This document shows, piece after piece, positions 1 to 7,948 of a stretch of 11,188 nt of DNA (positions are counted from its first letter, which is position 1; each line of letters begins with the position of its first letter). Position numbers and translations under genes: made by a program. The stretch comes from Thermoleophilaceae bacterium (GTDB lineage: Bacteria; Actinomycetota; Thermoleophilia; Solirubrobacterales; Thermoleophilaceae), in assembly GCA_013813135.1 (NCBI GenBank), contig JACCSF010000251.1:1-11188 (forward strand), given 5' to 3'. Below the pieces are notes generated by a model, which saw only the letters and a program-made list of their open reading frames with translations, ran no database searches and had not been told where the DNA came from.

Positions 1-2142
1 CGCGCGTGAGCCCTCCGGCAGCCCCGCGATGCGCTCCTCGGTGACCGCCACGCGGAGCGCGTCGAAGCCCGGCCGCGTGATCGCGTCCAGCGCCTGGTCG
101 CCGCCGCCGACGACGTTCTGCCCGCCGACCACGAACGCCCGCGGCAGCGCGCCGTCGAGGCTGTACACCCGCGCGTCCGGGCCGTCGTAGACCTGCTTCA
201 CGCCGGGCTCGGCCGGATAGGGCTGGAAGCGGAGCACCTTCGTGTCGGGCGGCTCGCCGTTCTGCACCGCCTTGCCCTGGAGCAGGTGCGTGACGCCGAG
301 CAGCCGCAGGGCGCGCAGCCCGCGCGGCGTGGGCGCGAGGAAGCGCAGCGGGATGTCGAACAGCCCGGCGGCGACCGTCGATCCGCGGCTGAGCACCTCG
401 CGCCGCCAGAAGCGGTCGTAGCGGAGCATGATCGGCAGGTCGTAGCCGCGCGCCTCGTACAGGCCGAAGCGCATCGGGATGACGTTCTGGGCAATCTCCT
501 CGCTGCTCACGAAGCGGGCCGGGTTGGAGCGCTCGAGGAAGCGGATAGCGGGCGTCTCCGGCACGCTCGCGTACTTCTTGTCGACCGCCGGGTTGAACCC
601 CATGCCGATGTGGAACAGGTCGGCGCACACGAGCAGCACCGCCAGCGCCACGAACGGCGCCGGCGCCAGCCGCTCGCGCAGCCGCAGCGCGACCAGCAGC
701 AGGCCGGTCCCGGCGAACGTCAACCACGAGAACAGCGAGGCGGCCCGGATCACCCCCTCGCCGACGGGGTTGTCCAGGCCGCCGGGCGGATCGGCGAACA
801 GCAGCGCCACCTTCAGCCCTTCACCGATGTCCCCGAACGAGGCGCGCCGGGCCAGCACCATGTAGGCGAGCGGCACCGCCAACAACCCGGCGGCCACGAG
901 CAGCGCGGCGCGCCGGCGCGCCGGCGACAGGCGCCGGGCCTCGGTGAGGTCGTCCAGGCCCCAGCCCGCCAGCAGGGACACCGCGAAGATCGTGAGGATG
1001 ATCAGGCGCGTGTTGTGCCCCGAGCTGAACGGCGGGATGCGGGTCACGATCTGCACCACCGGCGGGATCCCGATCACCACGGCGAACCAGAGCGCGCCGA
1101 ACAGCGCGACCGCCCCGCGCTCGGCGTTGCGGCGCAGGATCAGCGCGGCCGCCGTCAGCATCAGCGGCAGCGCTCCCACGTACATCGCGCGCTCGAGCAG
1201 GATCGGCCGAATCGGCGTCTGCGTCGGCCTGCCCCAGTAGTCGGGCAGGAAGACGCCCAGCACCTCCTTGGCCTGAAGGTGCACGTCGATCGACTCGCCG
1301 GCGCGGTCGCGGGCGTCCGCGGACATCCACAGCAGCTCGCCGAACGGGATCAGGCTGATCGCGGCGAGGGCCATTCCGCCCGCGAGCGCGGCGCAGAAGG
1401 CGAGCGCCGGCCTGGCCACGGCGCTGCCGGCGCGGCGCGCCTGCCACAGGCGCAGCAGCGCAAAGGCGCAGGCCGCCAGCAGGGCGTGGAAGCTCGACTC
1501 GGGGTGCCCCGCGAGGAACTGCAGGCCGACCACCGCCGCCAGGCCGGCCCCCGCGAGCAGGTCCGGTCTTCGCACGAGGCGGTCCGTGAACAGCAGCAAC
1601 CATGGGATCAGCGCCCAGACGCCGAGGTTCGGATAGATGATCCAGGTGACCGTCTTGAGGTTCAGGGCGAAGATCAGGCCGGCCAGGAGCGCGCCTCCGA
1701 AGCGCATGCCCAGCGCGGCGCGGGCGAACATGAACGTCCCGAACGCGGCGACCCAGAGCTTCATCACGCCGATCCAGCCGAGCGCCGTGGCAAACGGCAG
1801 CACGTACGTCGGCAGGCTGTACGGCGAGAAGACCGACGACTGGAGGTTGGCCAGGAAGGGCCGGCCGCCGACGATGTACGGGTTCCACAGCTGGACGTCC
1901 GGGAAGCGCTCGGCGTTCGCTCGCAGGAACAGCTGCAGGTGCTCGGTCGAGTCCCCGAGCTCGCCGTTGCTGGGCCTGGTCAGCTCGGCCGGCTTATCGG
2001 GCAGCCAGGGCGGCTCGAACCAGAGCGTGTCGCCGCTCGAGAGCGCCTTGCCGGGCAGCAGCCCCGGGCCGAGGAAGACGATCGCGACGATCGCGTACAA
2101 CAGCGCCGCCGCGACGGCCGGGCGCCGGCGCAGGGCGGCCAT
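1..2142 (-). CDS. YfhO-family polytopic membrane protein, paralogue A (3' end outside window)
   Basis: Open from an ATG at 2142 to the window edge without a stop (714 codons), so the C-terminus is missing. Compared with paralogue B, roughly 100 residues are lost, including the YPGW-type C-terminal domain and last helix. The N-terminus is a basic stretch (LRRRP) followed by a membrane helix at about residues 8-30. Next comes an outside-facing motif LLPGKALSSGD with Asp38, then DVQLWNPYIVGGRPF, a GHPESSFH motif (His213), a DYWGRPTQT motif (Asp301), and GHNTRL before another helix. About a dozen hydrophobic segments alternate with short loops. All these motifs align with B and C, so family membership is well supported. 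YfhO proteins are GT-C-like and in Bacillus are implicated in glycosylating envelope polymers; the role here is inferred. The start overlaps the stop of B by one base (TGATG), suggesting translational coupling. DNA is notably similar to B. Confidence 0.85.
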   Translation of the reverse strand, partial: MAALRRRPAVAAALLYAIVAIVFLGPGLLPGKALSSGDTLWFEPPWLPDKPAELTRPSNGELGDSTEHLQLFLRANAERFPDVQLWNPYIVGGRPFLANLQSSVFSPYSLPTYVLPFATALGWIGVMKLWVAAFGTFMFARAALGMRFGGALLAGLIFALNLKTVTWIIYPNLGVWALIPWLLLFTDRLVRRPDLLAGAGLAAVVGLQFLAGHPESSFHALLAACAFALLRLWQARRAGSAVARPALAFCAALAGGMALAAISLIPFGELLWMSADARDRAGESIDVHLQAKEVLGVFLPDYWGRPTQTPIRPILLERAMYVGALPLMLTAAALILRRNAERGAVALFGALWFAVVIGIPPVVQIVTRIPPFSSGHNTRLIILTIFAVSLLAGWGLDDLTEARRLSPARRRAALLVAAGLLAVPLAYMVLARRASFGDIGEGLKVALLFADPPGGLDNPVGEGVIRAASLFSWLTFAGTGLLLVALRLRERLAPAPFVALAVLLVCADLFHIGMGFNPAVDKKYASVPETPAIRFLERSNPARFVSSEEIAQNVIPMRFGLYEARGYDLPIMLRYDRFWRREVLSRGSTVAAGLFDIPLRFLAPTPRGLRALRLLGVTHLLQGKAVQNGEPPDTKVLRFQPYPAEPGVKQVYDGPDARVYSLDGALPRAFVVGGQNVVGGGDQALDAITRPGFDALRVAVTEERIAGLPEGSRA

Positions 2143-4607
2143 CAGGCCGCTGCGTCCCGCCGGCGCCTGCGGCCGACGACCACCGCTGCCGCCAGGGCGA
2201 TCAGAGCCAGCACGCTGACGATCCACCCCACCCGCCAGGAGAGCGGCTCGTAGGAGAACTCGACGGTGTGCGCGCCGGCCCCGACAGGCACCCCGCGCAG
2301 CAGGTAGTCCACCCGCTCCACGCCCACCGGCTTGCCGTCGACCTTGGCCTTCCACCCCGGGTAGTGGTTGTCGCTCAGGACCACCAGCGCCGGGCCGTCG
2401 GAGCTCGCGCGGATGACGACGCGCTCGGGTTCGTAGCGCACGATCCGCGCCGTGCCGGCGCCGCTTGCCCGCTCGGGCAGGTCGCCGATGCGCTTCTCGG
2501 TCACCGCGGACTCGAGCGGGTCGAAGTCGGGCGACGTCACGGCGGCAAAGGCCTCGTCGTCACCGGCGACGACCTGCTGCGCCGGCACCACGAATGCCCG
2601 CGGCAGGGCGTCCTCCACGCGGTAGAGGCGGGCGTCGGGGCCATCGTAGGTGAGCCGCACGCCGTCGGCCCGCAGCGGCTCGTCGTTGGGGGACTGCTGC
2701 AGGTCGGTGACGCCCAGCAGCCGCAGCGTGCGCAGGCCGGCCGGGGTGAGCCGGCGCAGCGCGAGCGGGGTGTCGAGCAGGCCCTTGGCCACCGAGGACG
2801 ACTCCGGCGAGACCTGGGAGCGCCAGATGCGGTCGAAGCGGCGCATGATCGGCAGGTCGTAGCCGCGCGCCTCATAGAGCTCGAACTTGAACGGGATGAC
2901 TGTCTGCGGGATCGGCTCCATGCTCACGAAGCGAGCGGGCCTGCGCAGCTCGAGCTCGCGGATCGACCCGGTGGCGGGCTGCTCGGCCCACTTGCGGTCG
3001 ATCGACGGGTTGTAGCCCATGCCCGCGTGGAAGAGGTCGATGCACACGACCAGCAGCGCCAGAGCCACGAACGGCGTCGCCGCCAACCGCCCGCGCAGAC
3101 GCAGCGCGATCAGGGCGAAGCCGGCGCCCGCCACCACGACCCACTCCAGCAGTGAGGCCAGCCGGATCACGTCGCCGGCGGGCAGGCACGGGCTCACGCA
3201 GGTGCGCCCGCCGGTCCAGTTGAGCGTGGCCCCGGGCGGCGTGGCGAAGCCCCAGGCGACCTCGAGCGCGTCGCCGAAGACGCTCAACGTGGTCCGGCCC
3301 GCGCCGAGCACGAACACGACCGGCACCAGCGCCAGGATCGCGGCCGCCGCGAGCGCCGGCCGGCGCGCCCGACGGGACCAGGTGGCCGACGTGAGCTCGT
3401 CGAGTCCCCAACCGGCGAGCAGGGCCAGCGCGAGCACGAACAGCACGCTCAGCCGGCTGTTGTGGCCCGACGAGAAGATCGGCAGCCGCGTGACGATCTG
3501 CAGGAACGGCGGGATCCCGAACAGGACCGCCAGCCACAGCGCGCCGAACAGCGCGATGGCGACGCGCTCGAGCGAGGGGCGGCGGATCAGGGCGATCGCC
3601 GCCAGCATCAGCGGCAGCGCCCCCGCATAGAAGGCGCGGTCGAGCACGAACAGCTTGATCGGGGTCCCGGTCGCCCGGCCCCAGTAGTCGGGCAGGAACA
3701 TCCCCAGCGCGAAGTCCCGCGCGACCGGCTGGTTGTCCACGGCGTCGCCCATGCGGTCGCGCAGGTCGGCCGAGTTCCAGAGCAGCTCGGCGAACGGCAC
3801 GATCACCAGTGCCGCCAGCGCCAGCCCGCCGGCCGTGGCGACGCAGAAGGCCAGCAGCGTTCGCAGCGAGCGCGCCGCCCGCGGGTTCGCGCGGCGTTCC
3901 GCCACCAGGCGCAGCACGAGGAAAGCGGCGGTGGCCAGCATTGCGTGGAAGCTCGATTCGGGATGCCCGGCGAGCAGCTGCAGTCCGATCACCGCGGCCA
4001 GGCCGGCACCCGCCAGCAGATCCGGTCTTCGCACGAGGCGGTCGGTCAGCAGCAGCAGCCACGGGATGAACGTCCACACGCTCATGTGCGGGTACGAGAT
4101 CCACGTGACCATCCAGAGGCTGAAGCCGTAGACCAGCCCCGCCGTGAGCGCCCCACCGAAGCGCATGCCGAGCGCCCGGCCGAGCAGGAACATCCCGAAG
4201 CTCGCGACCCACAGCTTCATCACGGCGATCCAGCTCAGGGCCGTCCAGAAGGGCAGCACATAGGCGGGCAGGCTGTAGATCGAGAAGACCGCCGACTGGG
4301 CGTTGGCGAGGAACGGCCGGCCGCCGACGATGTAGGGGTCCCAGAGCGGGATGTCGGGAATCCGCTTCGCGCCGTAGTGCAGGAAGGGCTGGAGCTGGCC
4401 GGGGGCGTCGCCCAGCTCGGGGTTGCTCGGCAGCCGCAGCTCGGCCGGCTTGATGCCGGCCCAGGGCGGCTGGAACCAGAACATGTCGGAGTTCGACAGC
4501 GTCTTGCCCGGCAGCAGAGCCGGGCCGACCATCAGCAGCGCCAGCACCGCGTAGATGAGCGCGGCGGCCAGGACCGGCCGCCGGCGCAGCGCGGTGAAGA
4601 CGCTCAT
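2142..4607 (-). CDS. YfhO-family polytopic membrane protein, paralogue B
   Basis: Complete, 821 residues, a usual length for YfhO-like proteins. The ATG at 4607 is chosen because it begins MSVFTALRRRPVL, matching the N-termini of the two paralogues, and overlaps the stop of C by four bases (ATGA). Visible in order: first helix (about residues 11-32), LLPGKTLSNSD with Asp41, DIPLWDPYIVGGRPF, AGHPESSFH (His215), many hydrophobic segments, LPDYWGRATGT (Asp307), SSGHNSRL, then a soluble C-terminal domain with YPGWKAKVDGK (near residue 750), a final helix and an Arg-rich cytoplasmic tail. The conserved Asp in the first outside loop resembles the catalytic position of GT-C enzymes, by analogy only. 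Unlike A and C it carries a Cys pair (Cys470 and Cys474, TCVSPC) in a predicted outside loop. The probable role is transfer of a lipid-linked sugar to an extracytoplasmic acceptor; the acceptor is unknown. Confidence 0.87.
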   Translation of the reverse strand: MSVFTALRRRPVLAAALIYAVLALLMVGPALLPGKTLSNSDMFWFQPPWAGIKPAELRLPSNPELGDAPGQLQPFLHYGAKRIPDIPLWDPYIVGGRPFLANAQSAVFSIYSLPAYVLPFWTALSWIAVMKLWVASFGMFLLGRALGMRFGGALTAGLVYGFSLWMVTWISYPHMSVWTFIPWLLLLTDRLVRRPDLLAGAGLAAVIGLQLLAGHPESSFHAMLATAAFLVLRLVAERRANPRAARSLRTLLAFCVATAGGLALAALVIVPFAELLWNSADLRDRMGDAVDNQPVARDFALGMFLPDYWGRATGTPIKLFVLDRAFYAGALPLMLAAIALIRRPSLERVAIALFGALWLAVLFGIPPFLQIVTRLPIFSSGHNSRLSVLFVLALALLAGWGLDELTSATWSRRARRPALAAAAILALVPVVFVLGAGRTTLSVFGDALEVAWGFATPPGATLNWTGGRTCVSPCLPAGDVIRLASLLEWVVVAGAGFALIALRLRGRLAATPFVALALLVVCIDLFHAGMGYNPSIDRKWAEQPATGSIRELELRRPARFVSMEPIPQTVIPFKFELYEARGYDLPIMRRFDRIWRSQVSPESSSVAKGLLDTPLALRRLTPAGLRTLRLLGVTDLQQSPNDEPLRADGVRLTYDGPDARLYRVEDALPRAFVVPAQQVVAGDDEAFAAVTSPDFDPLESAVTEKRIGDLPERASGAGTARIVRYEPERVVIRASSDGPALVVLSDNHYPGWKAKVDGKPVGVERVDYLLRGVPVGAGAHTVEFSYEPLSWRVGWIVSVLALIALAAAVVVGRRRRRDAAA

Positions 4608-7078
4608 CGCCTGCGCCGCCTCAGGCCGAGCAGCGCGAGTCCGGCGACAGCGAACAGGGCCGCGGCGCTGACGATCCAACCGGCGCGCCAGCTCGCCGGT
4701 TCGTAGCGGAGCTCCACCGTATGAGAGCCGGCGGGCACCTGGACGCCGCGCAGCAGGTAGTCCACCCGCTCGATCGGCGCGTCGCGGCCGTCGACGGTGG
4801 CCTTCCAGCCCGGGAAGTAGACGTCGGTGAGCACGAGCAGGGCGGGCCCCGCCGCGTTTGCCTCCGCGACGACCTCGTCGCGGCCGTACTCGGTCAGCTT
4901 CGCCGGCCCGGCCGATGACAGCCGGGGGCTCACGCCCCCGGACCCCCGTGAAGATTGGCGGGCCTGGGGCAGTGCGGGCAATTTGCGCTCGGTCACGGCC
5001 ACGCGGCGCTTGTCCAGAGTCGGGTCGGTGATCGCCGCCAGCGCGGCGTCCTCCCCCTCCACCGTGCGCTGGCGGTCCACCAGGAACGCCCGCGGCAGGG
5101 CGCCGCTGTTGCGGTACACGCGGGCGTCCGCGCCCTCGTAGGCCAGGCGCAGCCCCGGCAGCCGCAGCGGCTCGCCGGGGGGGTCCTGCATCACGTCGGC
5201 CACGCTGAACAGGTTGAGCGTGCGCAGCGCCCTCGCGTTCGGCAGCGCGAACGCCGTCGGCGGCACCACCTCGCCGGCCGGCCCGACCTCGGCGCGCCAC
5301 AGCTTGTCGTAGCGCTTCTCGACCGGGAAGTCGTACCCGCGCGCGTCGTAGAGGTCGTAGCGCATCGCCAGGTCCACCCCCAGGGGCTGCTGGGCCCCCG
5401 CCTCGCCCATCCCGGCGAAGCGCTGCGGCGAGCGTGACTGCAGGTAGCTGATCGCCCCCGTGGCGGGCTGCTCCGCGTGGTCGATCGGGATGGCCGGGTT
5501 GAAGCCCATGTTGGCGCGCAACAGGTCGGCGGTCACCAGTCCCACCGCGAGAGCGGCGATGGCGGCGACACCGAGGCGCGCGCCACGCGGGACGCCGAGC
5601 CCCAGGGCCACCACGGCCAGCCCCGCTCCAGCCAGGACCAGCCACTGCAGCAGCGCGCTCAGCCTGACGATCGGGGCCACCCCCGCGAGCTCGGCGACCG
5701 AGGAGGCCTTCGGGGGATCCTGGAAGGCCCAGGCCACCTTGAGCGCCGGCTTCAGCACACCCAGGTCGATCGTGCCGGCCACAACCAGCCAGGCGAACGG
5801 GAAGCAGAAGATCGCCGCCGCGGCGCCGAGCGCCAGGCGGCGCCGCACGGGCCTGGCGCGCTCGCCGCCCGTCAGCTCGTCCAGCCCCCAGCCCGCCAGC
5901 AGCGCCAGGGCCATCAGCACGAAGATCACCATGCGCCCGTTGTGGGCGGTCCGGAAGCCGGGCAGCTCGACGATCGCGTCCGCGATCGGGCCGGCGCCGA
6001 GCACCAGGATCATCGTGATCGCCGCGAAGACCGCAACCGCCACGCGCGTGAGCGTGGGCCTGAGAATCAGCGCCACCGCGGCGAGCATCAAGGTGATGCC
6101 GCCCGCGTAGTAGCCGCGGTTGCTCACGAATGGGGCTATGGCGGTCTGGGTGGGGCGCCCCCAGTAGTCGCTCAAGAAGAATGCGCCGAGGAACTGGCTC
6201 GAGCTGAACGAGGGCGGACGCCCCAGCCGGCGCTCGTAGTCGCCCGAGTGCACGAAGAACTCCAGCAGCGGCAGCAGCATCAGCGCCGCCAGGGCGGTGC
6301 CGAGGACCACGCCGGCCGCGTAGGCCGCGCCGGGACGCAGCAGCGCGCTGCGCTCGCGCCCGCCCCGCCACCACGCGAGCAGAGCTCGGAAGGCGAACCA
6401 GACGGTGGTGACCACCATCACGTGGAAGCTCGTCTCGGGGTGGCCGCCGAGGAACTGCAGGCCGACCAGCCCCGCCAGGCCGGCCACCAGCAGCGGTTCC
6501 GGGCGGCGGATCAGCAGCTCGGTTAGAAGTAAGAGCCACGGGATCAGCGGGAAGATGTTCGTCAGCGGCCAGGCCAGCCAGACCACGAAGAAGGTCCCGA
6601 AGGCGAACACGACGCCGGCGAACAGCGCCCCGCCGAAGCGCATCCCGAGGGCGCGCGCGAACAGGAACATCCCGAACGCGCCCACGAACAGCTTGAGCGC
6701 GGCCATGACGGCCAGCGATTTCCACAGCGGCAGTACGTACGCGGGCGCGCTGAACGGCGAGAACACCGCGGACTGCGCGTCGGCCAGGTAGGGCCGGCCC
6801 GCCATGATGTGCGGGTTCCAGAGCGGCACGTCCGGCAGCGCGTCGCGCGTGTACTGGAAGAACGGCTGAAAGACCGCGACCGCGTCGGCCAGCTCGAAGT
6901 TGCTGCCGTAGAGACGCACGCCGTCCGGCCTCGAGGCGGTCCACGGAGTGGCGCTCCAGAGCCCGTCGCTGCTCGACAGGGTGCGCCCCGGCAGGAGCCC
7001 CTCACCCACCATGACCAGCGACAGGACCGCGTAAAACAGGGCGGCGCACAGCACCGGCCGGGCGGTCCACCAGCGCAT
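4604..7078 (-). CDS. YfhO-family polytopic membrane protein, paralogue C (first gene of the minus-strand operon)
   Basis: Complete, 824 residues. The ATG at 7078 (MRWWTARPVL) is preferred because the first helix and LLPGRTLSSSD (Asp38) then fall at the same distance from the N-terminus as in A and B. Longer in-frame readings run into the divergent methyltransferase gene. The ribosome site is weak (GGGGCG a few bases upstream). Motifs in order: DVPLWNPHIMAGRPYLADAQ, GGHPETSFH (His213), LSDYWGRPTQT (Asp304), AHNGRM, then a C-terminal domain with YFPGWKATVDGR near residue 753, a last helix and a short RRRRR tail. It is more divergent from A and B than they are from each other. Around residues 705-722 it has about 13 extra residues that coincide with a perfect GC hairpin in the DNA (see repeat). 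It probably acts as a GT-C-type transferase at the outer face of the membrane, inferred from family. Confidence 0.87.
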   Translation of the reverse strand: MRWWTARPVLCAALFYAVLSLVMVGEGLLPGRTLSSSDGLWSATPWTASRPDGVRLYGSNFELADAVAVFQPFFQYTRDALPDVPLWNPHIMAGRPYLADAQSAVFSPFSAPAYVLPLWKSLAVMAALKLFVGAFGMFLFARALGMRFGGALFAGVVFAFGTFFVVWLAWPLTNIFPLIPWLLLLTELLIRRPEPLLVAGLAGLVGLQFLGGHPETSFHVMVVTTVWFAFRALLAWWRGGRERSALLRPGAAYAAGVVLGTALAALMLLPLLEFFVHSGDYERRLGRPPSFSSSQFLGAFFLSDYWGRPTQTAIAPFVSNRGYYAGGITLMLAAVALILRPTLTRVAVAVFAAITMILVLGAGPIADAIVELPGFRTAHNGRMVIFVLMALALLAGWGLDELTGGERARPVRRRLALGAAAAIFCFPFAWLVVAGTIDLGVLKPALKVAWAFQDPPKASSVAELAGVAPIVRLSALLQWLVLAGAGLAVVALGLGVPRGARLGVAAIAALAVGLVTADLLRANMGFNPAIPIDHAEQPATGAISYLQSRSPQRFAGMGEAGAQQPLGVDLAMRYDLYDARGYDFPVEKRYDKLWRAEVGPAGEVVPPTAFALPNARALRTLNLFSVADVMQDPPGEPLRLPGLRLAYEGADARVYRNSGALPRAFLVDRQRTVEGEDAALAAITDPTLDKRRVAVTERKLPALPQARQSSRGSGGVSPRLSSAGPAKLTEYGRDEVVAEANAAGPALLVLTDVYFPGWKATVDGRDAPIERVDYLLRGVQVPAGSHTVELRYEPASWRAGWIVSAAALFAVAGLALLGLRRRRR
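4922..4941. repeat. Perfect GC-rich palindrome inside paralogue C
   Basis: An 8-base stem (CCGGGGGC / GCCCCCGG) around the loop TCAC, followed directly by another C-run (GACCCCC). It lies inside the coding frame of the YfhO-like gene at about residues 713-720. It falls where the protein has roughly 13 residues more than paralogue B, rich in Ser/Gly/Arg. The hairpin and extra residues are seen directly. That it is a dispersed REP-like or palindromic element is inference; only one copy occurs in this window. Confidence 0.6.
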
Positions 7079-7216
7079 CCAGCGCCCCGGGCGCCCGTCC
7101 GTGCCCCGCGCCGCCGCGGGCGCGGATGGGGAGTGCGTGGACGGGGGCACCGGGCGCGAGAATAGCCGTCGAACCGCAGCGCCGGTCGCGGTTGCGGCGT
7201 TACTCTGAGGTCGCCT
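7079..7216. promoter_or_regulatory. Divergent intergenic region between the two operons
   Basis: This 138-base gap separates the first codons of the minus-strand YfhO-like operon and the plus-strand methyltransferase operon, so promoters for both should lie here. I see only weak candidates. On the minus strand TATTCT (7164-7159) could be a -10 element about 80 bases before the YfhO start, but no good -35 is in place. On the plus strand TACTCT (7201-7206) touches the ribosome site and has no -35 partner. No operator-like inverted repeat, riboswitch or RNA gene was recognised. Confidence 0.4.
7206..7210 (+). promoter_or_regulatory. Ribosome binding site of the methyltransferase gene
   Basis: TGAGG ends six bases before the ATG at 7217. 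This spacing supports that ATG as the start rather than the in-frame ATG at residue 12 (MEDRHWW). Confidence 0.55.
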
Positions 7217-7948
7217 ATGGAGGACTGGACCTACCAGGAGCATTACGACATGGAGGACCGCCACTGGTGGTTTAGGTCGCGCCGGCGAGTGATCTGGGCG
7301 CTGATTCACCGCGCCGAGCCGCCGGCATCCCCTCGCATCCTCGATGCCGGCTGCGGCACCGGGCGCAACCTGATGGATTTCCAGGCGCTCGGGCCGGCCG
7401 AGGGCGTGGACCTGTCCACGGAGGCGATCGAGTTCTGCCAGCGGCGCGGGCTCCACGGCGTGCGCGAGGCGCCGATCGAGCAGCTGCCCTACGAGGACGG
7501 CCGCTTCGACCTGCTCTTTGCCACCGACGTGATCGAGCACCTGCCCGACGACGGTCCCGCCCTGACCGAGCTGCGGCGGGTGGCCGCACCGGGGGCGTCG
7601 CTGATCATCACGGTGCCCGCCTACTCCTGGCTCTGGAGCCAGCACGACACGTCTTGGCATCACTACCGCCGCTACACGCGCCGCCTGCTGCGCGAGCGGG
7701 TGACCGCCCACGGCTGGGAGCCCGCGGTGACGAGCTACTTCTACAGCACGATGCTGCCGCCGGTTGCGGTAGTGCGCACGCTGCAGCGCTTGCGCTCCAA
7801 CGGCAACGGCAAGTCCGACCTGCACCTGTCGCCGGGCTCACTCGACCGCTGGCTCGAGCTGCCGGTGCGCGGCGAGGCGAAGCTGATCGAGCGCGGGGCC
7901 TCGCTGCCCGCGGGCGTGTCGCTCGGGATGGTATGCACGGTCCGCTGA
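7217..7948 (+). CDS. Class I SAM-dependent methyltransferase
   Basis: 243 residues, complete. The Rossmann-fold motifs are clear: ILDAGCGTG at residues 41-49 (SAM-binding glycine loop), GVDLS with acidic Asp65 (ribose contact), and DLLFATDVIEHL at 98-109 (motif with the usual Asp and EHL). The N-terminal EDRHWWFRSRRR stretch and the later WHHYRRYT segment are typical of a methyltransferase group often found beside DPM1-like glycosyltransferases. The protein looks soluble, with one mildly hydrophobic stretch near residue 180 (STMLPPVAVV), so it may sit at the membrane surface. It overlaps the following glycosyltransferase by 16 bases, so the two are probably co-translated. The methyl acceptor is unknown; a sugar or lipid-linked glycan precursor is plausible from context only. 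The start is supported by TGAGG upstream. Confidence 0.9.
   Translation: MEDWTYQEHYDMEDRHWWFRSRRRVIWALIHRAEPPASPRILDAGCGTGRNLMDFQALGPAEGVDLSTEAIEFCQRRGLHGVREAPIEQLPYEDGRFDLLFATDVIEHLPDDGPALTELRRVAAPGASLIITVPAYSWLWSQHDTSWHHYRRYTRRLLRERVTAHGWEPAVTSYFYSTMLPPVAVVRTLQRLRSNGNGKSDLHLSPGSLDRWLELPVRGEAKLIERGASLPAGVSLGMVCTVR

Noticed and set aside
907..922. A 16-base perfect palindrome (GGCGCGCC repeated twice)
   Set aside because: It encodes an ordinary Ala/Arg-rich loop of paralogue A and is easily explained by GC-rich codon use; no symmetrical site context is seen.
286..2253. A long open frame on the plus strand (655 codons), with similar ones at 3462-4706 and 5477-6526
   Set aside because: They lie antisense to the YfhO-like genes, have low-complexity Arg/Gln/Ala/Gly-rich translations without recognisable domains, and are expected shadows of very GC-rich coding DNA.
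2142..6944. A single 1600-codon minus-strand reading covering paralogues B and C
   Set aside because: Only the part below 4607 is the real gene. Upstream it is an out-of-frame reading of paralogue C, and an ATG overlapping the stop of C marks the true start of B.
7159..7187. A sigma70-type promoter on the minus strand with TATTCT as -10
   Set aside because: No acceptable -35 hexamer lies 16-18 bases upstream, so it is mentioned only as a weak candidate within the intergenic entry.
7079..7825. N-terminal extension of paralogue C by up to 249 codons
   Set aside because: It would run antisense through the methyltransferase gene, has no family similarity, and would displace the first helix relative to A and B.
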